A stretch of DNA of 64,000 nucleotides from Pseudomonas fulva (GTDB taxonomy: Bacteria > Pseudomonadota > Gammaproteobacteria > Pseudomonadales > Pseudomonadaceae): contig NZ_JADNYP010000002.1 of NCBI RefSeq assembly GCF_015680705.1, forward strand, positions 124,001-188,000. The letters run 5' to 3'. The notes under the pieces were generated by a model. It saw only the letters and a program-made list of their open reading frames with translations. It was not told where the DNA came from and did no database searches. The translations under genes were made by a program, and so were the position numbers. Of this stretch, positions 1-9,617 are shown piece after piece. Position 1 is the first letter of the stretch. Each line of letters starts with the position of its first letter.

Positions 1-1
1 G

Positions 2-421
2 ATCGCCGCCGAGTGCATCGGCGATGGTCGCTGGTTCGTCGAAAAGGCCAGCGCCTATGCCCGCGATCGCGTGGTGTTCGGCCGCCCGATCGGGCAGAAC
101 CAGGGTGTGCAGTTCCCCATCGCCGAAGCCCATATCGAAATCGAGGCGGCCGACCTGATGCGCTGGCGCGCCTGCGCCGAATACGACAGCGGGCGCAACG
201 CCGGAGCCAGCGCCAACATGGCCAAGTACCTGGCTGCCAAGGCTTCGTGGGAGGCCGCCAATGCCTGCCTGCAGACCTACGGCGGCTTCGGTTTCGCCTG
301 TGAATACGACGTCGAGCGCAAATTCCGCGAAACCCGTCTGTACCAAGTGGCGCCGATCTCCACCAACCTGATCCTGTCGTACGTGGCCGAGCACCTGCTC
401 GAGCTGCCACGCAGCTTCTGA
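2..421 (+). CDS. Acyl-CoA dehydrogenase, C-terminal part (truncated by window edge)
   Basis: The reading frame is open from base 2 and ends at TGA 419-421, so the start and the N-terminal two thirds lie outside the window. The visible 139 codons match the C-terminal helical domain of FAD-dependent acyl-CoA dehydrogenases: a DRVVFGRPIGQNQ segment, then a YGGFGF-type motif followed by EYDVERKFRE. Such enzymes oxidise acyl-CoA to 2-enoyl-CoA. The usual catalytic Glu of the 'IYEGT' motif is not there; the aligned stretch reads YQVAPIST, so the base must sit elsewhere, as in the isovaleryl/long-chain type, or the reaction differs. The mmgE/prpD gene starts 10 bases downstream, so this is probably the first visible gene of the island operon. 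The substrate is unknown. Confidence 0.9.
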   Translation: MAAECIGDGRWFVEKASAYARDRVVFGRPIGQNQGVQFPIAEAHIEIEAADLMRWRACAEYDSGRNAGASANMAKYLAAKASWEAANACLQTYGGFGFACEYDVERKFRETRLYQVAPISTNLILSYVAEHLLELPRSF

Positions 422-431
422 GGAGCCGAGC

Positions 432-1781
432 ATGCAGCATACCCAAGCCCTGGTGGGCTTTCTCGCCGACCTGCAGTACTCACGGATCCCCGACCACGTG
501 TTGAGCCGCGCCGAGGACTTGTTCCTCGACTGGCTCGGCTCGGCCCTGGCCGGCCAGGGCGCGCACCCGATTCCGTTGTTCGAGCGCTATGCCGAACGCA
601 TGGGCCCGGCGCAAGGCAGCGCACGCGTGCTGACCAGCGGGCGCAGCTCATCGCCCTACTTCGCCGCGCTGGTCAACGGTGCCGCCTCGCACCTGGTCGA
701 GCAGGACGACCTGCACAACAGCTCGGTGCTGCACCCGGCCACGGTAGTGTTCCCGGCCGTGCTGGCGGCGGCCCAGGACCTCGGCAAGTCCGGCCAGGAC
801 CTGCTGCTCGCTGCCGTCGCCGGCTACGAAGCGGGTATTCGCATCGGCGAATTCCTCGGTCGCTCGCACTACCGCATCTTCCACACCACTGCCACCGTCG
901 GCACCCTGGCCGCAGCCGTGGGCGTGGGCAAATTGCTAGGCCTGGACAAGGCACAGTTCACCAACCTGCTCGGCAACGCCGGCACCCAGGCAGCCGGGCT
1001 CTGGGAATTCCTGCGCGATGCCGCCGACTCCAAGCAGCTGCACACCGCCAAGGCTGCCGCCGACGGCCTGCTTGCCGCCTACCTGACCGCCGATGGCCTG
1101 ACCGGTGCGCGCAACATTCTCGAAGGCGACCAGGGCCTGGCCGCTGGCATGTCCAGTGACGCCGACCCGGCGCGCCTGAGTGACCGGTTGGGCACGCGCT
1201 GGGCGCTGGTGGAAACTTCTTTCAAGTTCCACGCTTCGTGCCGCCACACCCACCCCGCCGCCGATGCCTTGCTCCAACTGATGCACCGTGAAGGCCTCAG
1301 GCATGAGCAGATCGCCAAGGTGGTCGCCCGCGTGCACCAGGCCGCCATCGATGTGCTCGGTCGGGTCACCACCCCGACCACCGTGCATCAGGCCAAGTTC
1401 TCCATGGGCACCGTGCTCGGCCTGATCGCCGTGCATGCAAGCGCGCAGCTGATCGAGTTCCGTGACCTGGCCTTGACCGACCCACGGGTGGCGAGCGTGC
1501 GGGCAAAGGTGCACATGCAGTTGGACCCTGAAGTGGACGCCGCCTATCCGGCACGCTGGCTGGGCCGCGTCGAGGTCACCAGCACCGACGGCCGAACCTT
1601 CAGCGCCGCCATCGACGAGCCGAAGGGCGACCCCGGCAACAGCCTCTCGCGTCCCGAGCTGGAGGCCAAGTTCCAGCGCCTGCTGGCCTATTCCGGCGCG
1701 CGCAGCCCGGCCCAGGGCCGGGCCTTGATCGAGCAGGTCTGGCAGTTGCGCGACGCGCGCTCGCTGGCCGCCTTGTACTGA
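432..1781 (+). CDS. MmgE/PrpD family protein
   Basis: The 449-residue length and overall sequence fit the MmgE/PrpD family, which includes 2-methylcitrate dehydratase and cis-aconitate decarboxylase (IRG1/CAD). Family hallmarks include the DLFLDWLGSALAG start region, the SHLVEQDD segment near residue 87, HTTATVGTLAAAVGVGKLLG, and the SFKFHASCRHTHPAADALL block near residues 262-280. A ribosome site GAGGAGC lies 8 bases before the ATG. The family catalyses dehydration, hydration or decarboxylation of tri- and dicarboxylates, so a role on a branched acid or its derivative is plausible; the exact reaction cannot be told from sequence. It sits in one operon with an acyl-CoA dehydrogenase, a CoA-transferase and a CoA-ester lyase. 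Confidence 0.9.
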   Translation: MQHTQALVGFLADLQYSRIPDHVLSRAEDLFLDWLGSALAGQGAHPIPLFERYAERMGPAQGSARVLTSGRSSSPYFAALVNGAASHLVEQDDLHNSSVLHPATVVFPAVLAAAQDLGKSGQDLLLAAVAGYEAGIRIGEFLGRSHYRIFHTTATVGTLAAAVGVGKLLGLDKAQFTNLLGNAGTQAAGLWEFLRDAADSKQLHTAKAAADGLLAAYLTADGLTGARNILEGDQGLAAGMSSDADPARLSDRLGTRWALVETSFKFHASCRHTHPAADALLQLMHREGLRHEQIAKVVARVHQAAIDVLGRVTTPTTVHQAKFSMGTVLGLIAVHASAQLIEFRDLALTDPRVASVRAKVHMQLDPEVDAAYPARWLGRVEVTSTDGRTFSAAIDEPKGDPGNSLSRPELEAKFQRLLAYSGARSPAQGRALIEQVWQLRDARSLAALY

Positions 1782-1798
1782 CAGCAACAGGTGACCAC

Positions 1799-2998
1799 AT
1801 GACCCAAACAGCCCCCCGCCCGCTGGACGGTATCACCGTAATCAGTCTGGAACATGCTATCGCCGCGCCCTTCTGCACTCGCCAACTGGCCGACCTGGGT
1901 GCCCGAGTCATCAAGGTCGAGCGCCCCGGCAGCGGTGATTTCGCCCGCGGCTACGACCAGCGTGTCGAAGGCCTGGCTTCGCATTTCGTGTGGACCAATC
2001 GTTCCAAGGAAAGCCTTACCCTCGACCTCAAGCAAGAGGCTGCCGACGACATCCTCGACGCTCTGCTGGCCAAGGCCGACGTATTCGTGCAGAACCTTGC
2101 CCCCGGTGCCGCCGCGCGCATGGGCCTGTCGTTCGAAGCCCTGCACCAGCGGTTTCCGCGCCTGATCGTCTGTGACATTTCTGGCTACGGCGAAGGCGGA
2201 CCTTATGAAAGAAAGAAAGCCTATGACCTGCTGATCCAGAGCGAGGGCGGCTTTCTGTCGGTGACTGGCGGCCCGGGTGAGGAGGAAATGGCCAAGGCCG
2301 GCTGTTCGATCGCCGATATCGCCGCTGGCATGTATGCCTACACCGGCGTGCTGTCGGCCCTGCTGCTGCGCGACAAGACCGGCGTCGGTAGCCGCATCGA
2401 TGTGTCGATGCTGGAAAGCCTGGTGGAATGGATGGGCTACCCGATGTACTACGCCTACGACGGCGCGCCGCCGCCACCGCGCGCCGGGGCCTCGCACTCC
2501 ACCATCTATCCATACGGGCCGTTCCCTACCGGCGGTGGCGGTACCCTCATGCTTGGCCTGCAGAACGAACGGGAGTGGGCGCTGTTCTGTCAGAAGGTGC
2601 TGCTCGACCCGGCACTGGCTGGCGATGAGCGCTTCAATGCCAACTTCAAACGCTCGGAAAACCGCGACGTGCTGCGCCAGATCATCATTGAACGCTTCGC
2701 CAGTCTGTCGCTCGACGAGGTGATGGCGCGCCTGGAAGAGGCCCAGATCGCCAACGCCCGGGTCAACGACATGCACGGAGTCTGGCAACACCCGCAACTG
2801 CGGGCTCGTGACAGCTGGCGTGAAGTGGACAGCCCGGCCGGCAAGTTGCCGTCATTGCTGCCTCCGGGGCGCAATGGCGCGTTCGTGCCACGCATGGACC
2901 CGGTGCCGGCGCTGGGGCAACACACCCAGAGCATTCTGGGTGAACTGGGGTTCACCGCCGAGCAGCGGGCGGACCTTGCCGCGGGAGGCGTGGTATGA
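1799..2998 (+). CDS. CaiB/BaiF (family III) CoA-transferase
   Basis: 399 residues, normal for family III CoA-transferases, which move CoA from one acyl-CoA to a free carboxylate through an aspartyl anhydride. The N-terminal block DGITVISLEHAIAAPFCTRQ, the ADVFVQNLAPG segment and the QSEGGFLSVTG motif are all typical; Asp143 (in AYDLLIQSE) is the likely catalytic residue. A GC-rich PPPPRAGASH stretch is at residues 224-233. Its stop overlaps the start of the CitE-like gene by four bases (ATGA at 2995-2998), so the two are translationally coupled. Probably it activates the acid imported by the neighbouring TRAP transporter; itaconate, mesaconate, citramalate and methylsuccinate transferases belong to the same family. 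Confidence 0.92.
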   Translation: MTQTAPRPLDGITVISLEHAIAAPFCTRQLADLGARVIKVERPGSGDFARGYDQRVEGLASHFVWTNRSKESLTLDLKQEAADDILDALLAKADVFVQNLAPGAAARMGLSFEALHQRFPRLIVCDISGYGEGGPYERKKAYDLLIQSEGGFLSVTGGPGEEEMAKAGCSIADIAAGMYAYTGVLSALLLRDKTGVGSRIDVSMLESLVEWMGYPMYYAYDGAPPPPRAGASHSTIYPYGPFPTGGGGTLMLGLQNEREWALFCQKVLLDPALAGDERFNANFKRSENRDVLRQIIIERFASLSLDEVMARLEEAQIANARVNDMHGVWQHPQLRARDSWREVDSPAGKLPSLLPPGRNGAFVPRMDPVPALGQHTQSILGELGFTAEQRADLAAGGVV

Positions 2999-3819
2999 AC
3001 GTCGTGCGCTCCGCGCTGTTCGTGCCAGGCAGCCGGCCCGAACGCTTTGCCAAGGCACTGGCGGCAGGCGCCGATGTGGTCATCGTGGACTTCGAGGATG
3101 CTGTCGAGGAGCCCCTGAAGCAGCAGGCGCGGGACAACCTGGGCGTCTTCCTGCAGGCCAACCCGCAGGCCTCGGTCTGGGTGCGAGTCAATGCACCGCA
3201 GCATCGGCAGCATGCTGCCGACCTGGCCTTCTGCGCAAAGCTCCCGGGGGTCGCCGGCTTGCTGCTGCCCAAGGTCGAGAACGCCACCGAGGTGGCGGCC
3301 GCCTGGCACGGCGGCAAGCCCGTATGGCCGATCATCGAGAGCGCCAAGGGCTTGCTGGCGCTGGCGCAGATCGCAGCGGCCGAGGGCGTCGAGCGGCTCT
3401 CGTTCGGCAGCCTGGACCTGGCCCTGGATCTGGACTTGAATATCGAAAGCGAGGCTGCCCGGTATTTTCTCGACCAGGCCCGCATGCTGGTGCAGCTGCA
3501 CTCGCGAGGGGCGAGCCTGTTGCCGCCGCTGGATGGGGTGTTCCCGAGCATCGACGATGCCGAAGGGCTGCGACAGGCAATGCGACATGCCTATGACATG
3601 GGTTATGGCGGAGCGTTGTGCATTCATCCCAAACAAGTGCCGGTGATCCATGCGGCCCTTGCGCCTGCTCCCGAAGAGCTGGCATGGGCCCAGCGCGTGC
3701 TGGCTGCGAGCGAAGCGGCCAGTGGCGCTGGGGCGTTCAAGCTCGATGGGCAGATGATCGATGCGCCCGTGTTGCTGCGGGCACAGCGGTTGCTGGCTCG
3801 ACAGGCCGGTCGAGGCTGA
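2995..3819 (+). CDS. CitE-like CoA-ester lyase (HpcH/HpaI aldolase family)
   Basis: 274 residues with the full set of CitE/malyl-CoA lyase landmarks: RSALFVPGSRPERF at residues 5-18, VDFEDAVEEP (metal-binding acidic residues), LLLPKVE, PIIESAKGLL, FGSLDLALDL, GALCIHPKQ and DGQMIDAP near the C-terminus. This family cleaves citramalyl-, malyl- or beta-methylmalyl-CoA to acetyl- or propionyl-CoA plus pyruvate or glyoxylate. A GGAGG site at 2984-2988 lies inside the end of the CoA-transferase gene, and the ATGA overlap shows coupling to it. In the island it would make the final carbon-carbon cut. The substrate is not determined by the sequence. Confidence 0.92.
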   Translation: MNVVRSALFVPGSRPERFAKALAAGADVVIVDFEDAVEEPLKQQARDNLGVFLQANPQASVWVRVNAPQHRQHAADLAFCAKLPGVAGLLLPKVENATEVAAAWHGGKPVWPIIESAKGLLALAQIAAAEGVERLSFGSLDLALDLDLNIESEAARYFLDQARMLVQLHSRGASLLPPLDGVFPSIDDAEGLRQAMRHAYDMGYGGALCIHPKQVPVIHAALAPAPEELAWAQRVLAASEAASGAGAFKLDGQMIDAPVLLRAQRLLARQAGRG

Positions 3820-3825
3820 GCGGGA

Positions 3826-3850
3826 CGGCGTTCGGCGATCCCGAACGCCG
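3826..3850 (+). terminator. Intercistronic hairpin between the lyase and TRAP genes
   Basis: A perfect 10-bp stem CGGCGTTCGG / CCGAACGCCG with a five-base loop lies seven bases after the stop of the lyase gene. No T-run follows, so it is more likely a partial terminator, processing site or mRNA 3'-end stabiliser than a full stop. Confidence 0.45.
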
Positions 3851-3867
3851 CCTTACACAAATGCTAA

Positions 3868-4938
<1,071 letters not shown>

Positions 4939-5008
4939 TCCTGGCCGCGCCCTGTCCCGGCCACCCGCTGCATGGGTGGCCCGCCCTCGCTCTTCGTGGA
5001 GAACCCTC

Positions 5009-5641
5009 ATGCAATCGCTCAGGCGTATCTGGGAGCACTTCGAGGAAGGCATGATCGCCTTTCTTCTGGCGGCCATGACCTTGGTGACCTTCATCTACGT
5101 GGCATTGAACAACCTCTACAGCATGTTCTACACGCTCAGCGATCGCTGGGCCTTCGCCAGCGACCTGTTGCTGGGCATCGGTGATCACTTGATGGGCTAC
5201 GCCCAGGACATGACCTGGAGCATCGCCCTGACCAAGGCGCTGTTCGGCTGGCTGATCTTCTTCGGGATTGCCTACGGTGTACGCACCGCCGGCCACCTTG
5301 GCGTCGATGTGCTGGTGCGGCGCACCCGCAAGCCAGTGCAGCGGGTACTGGCCCTGCTCGCCTGCGCCTGCTGCCTGGCCTATGCCGGGCTGTTCCTGGT
5401 GGCGAGCATCAGGTGGGTAAGCGCGGTGCTGGCGGCCGGCATCGGTGCCGAGGACCTCGACCGCTACGGCATCAAGATCGGCCATATCGCGCTGATCGTG
5501 CCGTTCGGCTTCGCCTTGGTGATCGTCCGCTACCTGGAGATCCTCTACCGCCTGTTCACCCATCGCCAGTACGGCCTGGGCCTGGCCGACGAGGCCGCCG
5601 AGGCCAGCAAGCTGGCCCACCCTGGTGAGGAGCGCCACTGA
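5009..5641 (+). CDS. dctQ: TRAP transporter small membrane subunit, DctQ type
   Basis: 210 residues with four predicted membrane helices (about 14-40, 60-95, 106-130 and 148-175), the size and layout of DctQ. The ATG at 5009 has GTGGAGAA at 4996-5003; the longer open frame lacks a site. The stop overlaps the dctM start by one base (TGATG at 5639-5643), which implies coupled translation. DctQ forms the membrane complex with DctM; sequence in this family is weakly conserved, so the call leans on topology and position. Confidence 0.92.
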   Translation: MQSLRRIWEHFEEGMIAFLLAAMTLVTFIYVALNNLYSMFYTLSDRWAFASDLLLGIGDHLMGYAQDMTWSIALTKALFGWLIFFGIAYGVRTAGHLGVDVLVRRTRKPVQRVLALLACACCLAYAGLFLVASIRWVSAVLAAGIGAEDLDRYGIKIGHIALIVPFGFALVIVRYLEILYRLFTHRQYGLGLADEAAEASKLAHPGEERH

Positions 5642-6924
5642 TGACGGTCATCTGCCTGTTCCTGCTGCTGTTCGTGTTCATGTTCCTCGGCGTGCCGATC
5701 GCCGTTTCCCTTGGCCTGTCGGGGGCGCTGTCGATCCTGATGTTCAGCCAGGATTCGCTCAGCTCGCTGGCGATCAAGCTGTTCGAAACGTCCGATAGCT
5801 ACACGTTCCTGGCCATCCCGTTCTTCCTGTTGTCGGGGGCGTTCATGACCACCGGAGGCGTGGCTCAGCGGCTGATCGACTTCGCCAACGCCTGCGTCGG
5901 GCATATCCGTGGTGGCCTGGCGATTGCCGCAGTGCTGGCGTGCATGCTGTTCGCCGCCCTGTCGGGCTCGTCGCCGGCCACCGTGGCGGCCGTGGGCTCG
6001 ATTGCCGTGGCCGGCATGGTGCGCTCCGGCTACCCGCGCGAGTTCGGCGCCGGAATCATCTGCAACGCCGGTACCCTAGGCATCCTGATCCCGCCCTCGA
6101 TCGTCATGGTGGTGTACTCGGCCGCCACCGAAACCTCGGTCGGCAAACTGTTCATGGCCGGCGTGGTGCCAGGCATCCTGCTGGGCGTGTTCCTGATGGT
6201 GACGATCTACATCGTGGCACGCATCAAGAAACTGCCGGCCCAGCCACGGGCCAGCCTTGCCCAATGGCTGAGTACCGCCCGGCGCGCGTTCTGGGGCCTG
6301 TTGCTGCTGGTGATCATTCTGGGCGGCATCTACAGCGGCATGTTCACGCCCACCGAAGCGGCCGCGGTGGCAGCCGTGTACTCGGCGTTCATCGCGCTGT
6401 TCGTATACAAGGACATGAGTTTCAGGGATTGCCCGAAGGTGCTGCTGGAGTCGGGCCGGCTGACCATCATGCTGCTGTTCATCATCGCCAACGCCATGCT
6501 CTTCGCCCATGTGCTGACCACCGAGCAGATTCCCCAGCAGATCACCCAGTGGGTGATGTCCGAGGGGCTGACACCGCTCGGTTTCCTGATCATGGTCAAC
6601 GTGGTGCTGCTGATAGCGGGCAGCTTCATGGAGCCTTCGGCGATCATCCTGATCCTTGCGCCGATCTTCTTCCCGATCGCCATGAAGCTGGGCATCGACC
6701 CGATTCACCTGGGTATCGTCATGGTGGTGAACATGGAGATCGGCCTGGTGCATCCGCCGGTGGGGCTGAACCTGTTCGTCACCTCGGCGGTAACCGGACT
6801 GACCCTTGGGCAGACCATCCGCGCGGCGCTGCCATGGCTGTCGATTCTGCTGCTGTTCCTGGTGCTGGTGACCTATGTGCCGTTCATCTCGCTGGCGCTG
6901 CCGGAGTGGTTGGGCATGCCGTAG
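5641..6924 (+). CDS. dctM: TRAP transporter large permease, DctM type
   Basis: 427 residues and about 12 hydrophobic segments, as expected for DctM, the sodium-driven transport subunit. Family landmarks are FLGVPIAVSLGLSGALSI at the start, AALSGSSPATVAAVGSIA near residue 105, NAGTLGILIPPSIVMVVYS near residue 142 and MEIGLVHPPVGLNLFV near residue 365. It is the last gene of the island on this strand; downstream is a convergent core gene 191 bases away. With DctP and DctQ it should import the dicarboxylate used by the enzymes encoded upstream. Confidence 0.95.
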   Translation: MTVICLFLLLFVFMFLGVPIAVSLGLSGALSILMFSQDSLSSLAIKLFETSDSYTFLAIPFFLLSGAFMTTGGVAQRLIDFANACVGHIRGGLAIAAVLACMLFAALSGSSPATVAAVGSIAVAGMVRSGYPREFGAGIICNAGTLGILIPPSIVMVVYSAATETSVGKLFMAGVVPGILLGVFLMVTIYIVARIKKLPAQPRASLAQWLSTARRAFWGLLLLVIILGGIYSGMFTPTEAAAVAAVYSAFIALFVYKDMSFRDCPKVLLESGRLTIMLLFIIANAMLFAHVLTTEQIPQQITQWVMSEGLTPLGFLIMVNVVLLIAGSFMEPSAIILILAPIFFPIAMKLGIDPIHLGIVMVVNMEIGLVHPPVGLNLFVTSAVTGLTLGQTIRAALPWLSILLLFLVLVTYVPFISLALPEWLGMP

Positions 6925-7041
6925 GCAGGGAGTCGGCGAGCGCAGCCGGTACAGTCGCACGGCTGATGCCAGTGGATGGCCGCCGTGCCGGGACGGGCCA
7001 TGCAGCTGGAGACGAGGGTCCCGGGCGGCTGCGCAGCCCAT

Positions 7042-7065
7042 CGTGGCAGCAGAACCGCTGCCACG
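7042..7065. repeat. REP-like palindrome between convergent genes
   Basis: A perfect 9-bp inverted repeat CGTGGCAGC / GCTGCCACG with a six-base loop follows GGCTGCGCAGCCCATCG, which resembles the head of P. putida REP sequences. It sits in the 191-base gap between the ends of dctM and the acetyl-CoA hydrolase gene and may help end transcription from either side. The rest of the gap shows nothing recognisable. Confidence 0.45.
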
Positions 7066-7115
7066 GCAGTGGCTGGAAACAGGCCCCGGACGGCCCCTCG
7101 CCTGGCCGCATGACC

Positions 7116-8984
7116 TCACGAGCTGGCTGTCGCGGCCAGGCCAGCCAGCAACAGGCGCTGGTAGAACTGCTCTTTCAGCCCCTGCGGTTGTTCCAGCCCC
7201 ATGCGCAGCAGATGCCCGGCAAAGGTGTGCGGCGCAGGCGCATCCAGTGTCGCCTTGCCCAACGCCAGCATCTCGCTCAGCTTCAGCTTGCGCTTGAGCC
7301 AATCCAGCGCGCGCAACAGATCGCGTTCCTCAAGGGTGAAGTCGCTACCCAGCGGATACTCGGGAAACAGCCGCGGATGGCGCCTGGCGATCACCTCCAG
7401 GCGCTCGGGCGTGTTCTGGGCGAATCGCGCCGGCAATTCGAAGCCGCTCGGCAACTTGCCCGCTGCCTTGGCCTGTTCCATAAGATCCGGCTGGAACCGC
7501 GAATCGCTGATCGCCAGCAAGCGAGCAATCACTTCGCTATCGCTCTGGCCGCGCAGGTCGGCGATACCGTATTCGGTGATGACGATGTCCCGCAGGTGCC
7601 GCGGGATGGTGCAGTGGCCATAGCTCCAGGTCAGGTTCGACGAGACCTCGCCTTGCGACTCGCGCCAGCTGCGCAGCAGTAGGATCGATCGGGCATCGGC
7701 CAGGGCGTGAGCCTGGGCGACGAAGTTGTACTGTCCGCCTACGCCGCTCAGTACTTGTCCATCCTCGAGCTGGTCGGCCACGGCGGCGCCAAGCAAGGTC
7801 ATGCCGAACGCCGTGTTGATGAACCGAGCCTGGCACCGCTGGCGACGCTTGAGCGTTTCTTGACCATAAAGTTCGTTGACGAAACTGATCGCCGTCATGC
7901 TGAAACGCGCGCGATCGTGCAACGGCATGTCCCGCAGTTGCTGATAGAACGCCTGGGGTCCGAGGAAGAAACCACCATGCAGCACCGTCCCGCTTGCATC
8001 TACCGGCCGCCGCACCACGCCAGCGCGTGCCAGGGCCAGCAAACCGTTGACGAACATCTCGCTGCAGCCATAGAGCCCCTCGGCGAAGGGCTGCATGCCG
8101 CCTTGCCGGTCGATCAGTCCCTGCCAGGGCGCGACCTGCAGTTCCTCGACCAGGCCACGATAGCCTGGGCTGTCGGCATGACGGGCCAACAGCGCGGCAG
8201 TGAGCGCATCGCCCATCGCGCCGATGCCGATCTGCAAGGTCCCGCCATCGCGCACCAGCAAGCTGGCATGCAGGCCGATGAAATGATCCTGAGTCGAAAC
8301 CGGCATGTTGGGCGTGGAGAACAGCCGCCGAGTTTCGCTCTGCTCGATCAGCAGGTCGAAGGCACCCTCGTCGATTTCGGCAGGCCCGGGCATATAGGGA
8401 AGTTCGGCATGCACCTGTCCCAGCACCAGCACGCGCTGACCCTCGGCCCGGCGCTTTTCGACCATTGGCAGCAGGTCGAGGGTGATGTCCGGGTTGCAGG
8501 CCAGGCTGAACCGGCCGGGTCGCTCAGGCGAGCTGGCCAGCAGTTGCGCCACCAGATTCAGGCCCTTGGCATCGATGTCGCGTGCCGCATGGCTGTAGTT
8601 GCTGCTGACATAGTCCTGCTGCGCCATGCTGCTGCCTAGCAGACTGCCTGGCTGCATGAAGAACTGCTCGACGCGAACATTGGGCGGCAGGCTGTCGTTG
8701 CGCAGGTCGGCAAGGTAGTCGAGTTCTTCGTAGTCGGCGAACACGCGCTCGACGAAGGGCTCGAGAAACCGCCGCTGCAGGCCTTCGCCCAGAGGCGGAC
8801 GACCGAGCGTGAGTGCCGTGTAGAGCGTCAGGCGCCGCTCAGGCAGCCCGCGCACCCGCTTGTACAAGGCATTGACGAAGGCATTGGGCTTGCCCAGGCC
8901 CAGCGGCAAGCCCATGTGGATATGCGCCGGCAGGCGCGCCAGGACCTGGTCTACGGCTTGCTCGATGGAACAACGATGCGGCAT
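7116..8984 (-). CDS. Acetyl-CoA hydrolase/transferase family protein
   Basis: 622 residues, longer than the roughly 500 of typical Cat1/Ach1 enzymes. The C-terminal half has the conserved family core: GIGAMGDALTAALL, FINTAFGMTLLGAAVADQLEDG, the SGVGGQYNFVAQA loop and ITEYGIADLRGQSD. These enzymes hydrolyse acetyl-CoA or transfer CoA to another short acid. The ATG is preceded by GGGAGG at six bases. A gene of this type next to cytochrome c5 and PauR is part of the Pseudomonas core order, so it probably does not belong to the neighbouring island, although it could supply or recycle CoA for it. The substrate is unknown. Confidence 0.88.
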   Translation of the reverse strand: MPHRCSIEQAVDQVLARLPAHIHMGLPLGLGKPNAFVNALYKRVRGLPERRLTLYTALTLGRPPLGEGLQRRFLEPFVERVFADYEELDYLADLRNDSLPPNVRVEQFFMQPGSLLGSSMAQQDYVSSNYSHAARDIDAKGLNLVAQLLASSPERPGRFSLACNPDITLDLLPMVEKRRAEGQRVLVLGQVHAELPYMPGPAEIDEGAFDLLIEQSETRRLFSTPNMPVSTQDHFIGLHASLLVRDGGTLQIGIGAMGDALTAALLARHADSPGYRGLVEELQVAPWQGLIDRQGGMQPFAEGLYGCSEMFVNGLLALARAGVVRRPVDASGTVLHGGFFLGPQAFYQQLRDMPLHDRARFSMTAISFVNELYGQETLKRRQRCQARFINTAFGMTLLGAAVADQLEDGQVLSGVGGQYNFVAQAHALADARSILLLRSWRESQGEVSSNLTWSYGHCTIPRHLRDIVITEYGIADLRGQSDSEVIARLLAISDSRFQPDLMEQAKAAGKLPSGFELPARFAQNTPERLEVIARRHPRLFPEYPLGSDFTLEERDLLRALDWLKRKLKLSEMLALGKATLDAPAPHTFAGHLLRMGLEQPQGLKEQFYQRLLLAGLAATASS

Positions 8985-9059
8985 CTGGGCCTCCCGGCAT
9001 CCATGCGTCCTGGCGTTGGACCGGAGTCGGCACGGGTTTGCTCCATGCGCAGCGCAGGG

Positions 9060-9482
9060 TTACAGGCCGGACATCTGCTTGATGGCGCTCTTGAGTTCTT
9101 CGTCCGAACAATCGCCACAGGTGCCTTTGGCTGGCATCGCATTGATGCCGGTGATGGCTTTGGCGAGGATGCCGTCCAAGCCGCCCTGATGGTCGGCGCG
9201 CTCTTTCCAGGCGGCGGTATCGCCGATCTTCGGCGCGTTCAGCAGGCCGCTGCCATGGCAGGCCACGCAGTGCCTGGCGACGATTTCATCCGCTGAGCGA
9301 GCGGCGCCGCCGGCAGCGCTGGCAGTCGCGGCAACGCCCTTGCAGGCCTGGCCCTGGACGCATACCTGGCCAACCGGCTCAAGGCGCCTGGCGATATCCT
9401 CGTCGAGCGCTGCATGTGCGCTGCAGACCCATGAGGCAAGCATCGCTGCCAAAAGGCCCAAGCTGTTCCTGGTGTGGTTCAC
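9060..9482 (-). CDS. cycB: Cytochrome c5-like periplasmic monohaem cytochrome
   Basis: 140 residues from a GTG at 9482, chosen over the longer frame because GAGGATG lies upstream and a signal peptide (LGLLAAMLASWVCSAHA) follows at once. The mature protein has one haem site, CVACH, and a methionine ligand candidate in GINAMPAKG. Two further cysteines in GTCGDCSDEE are the disulphide characteristic of cytochrome c5. The segment between signal and haem domain contains CVQGQACKG and an Ala/Gly linker. It should carry electrons in the periplasm. It lies between the acetyl-CoA hydrolase and pauR, as cycB does in P. aeruginosa. Confidence 0.85.
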   Translation of the reverse strand: MNHTRNSLGLLAAMLASWVCSAHAALDEDIARRLEPVGQVCVQGQACKGVAATASAAGGAARSADEIVARHCVACHGSGLLNAPKIGDTAAWKERADHQGGLDGILAKAITGINAMPAKGTCGDCSDEELKSAIKQMSGL

Positions 9483-9617
9483 GCGTACATCCTCGATAGG
9501 CTGATCATGCCGCGGCCACGCTATCCGCGGAACGCGGAAAGTATAGCCGGATCGCCCAGACGGCGGAACAACCACACGGTTCAAAAGGGTATGGCGCGAC
9601 AATAGGCCGCGCGCCGT

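Noticed and set aside
5940..7682. A 580-codon open frame over dctM and the following gap
   Set aside because: It overlaps a clear membrane permease in another frame, is rich in Arg/Gly/Ala as GC-rich shadow frames are, and has no family similarity.
7116..8984. Acetyl-CoA hydrolase as part of the dicarboxylate island
   Set aside because: It is on the opposite strand and belongs to the core order next to cycB and pauR, so a functional tie to the island is unproven.
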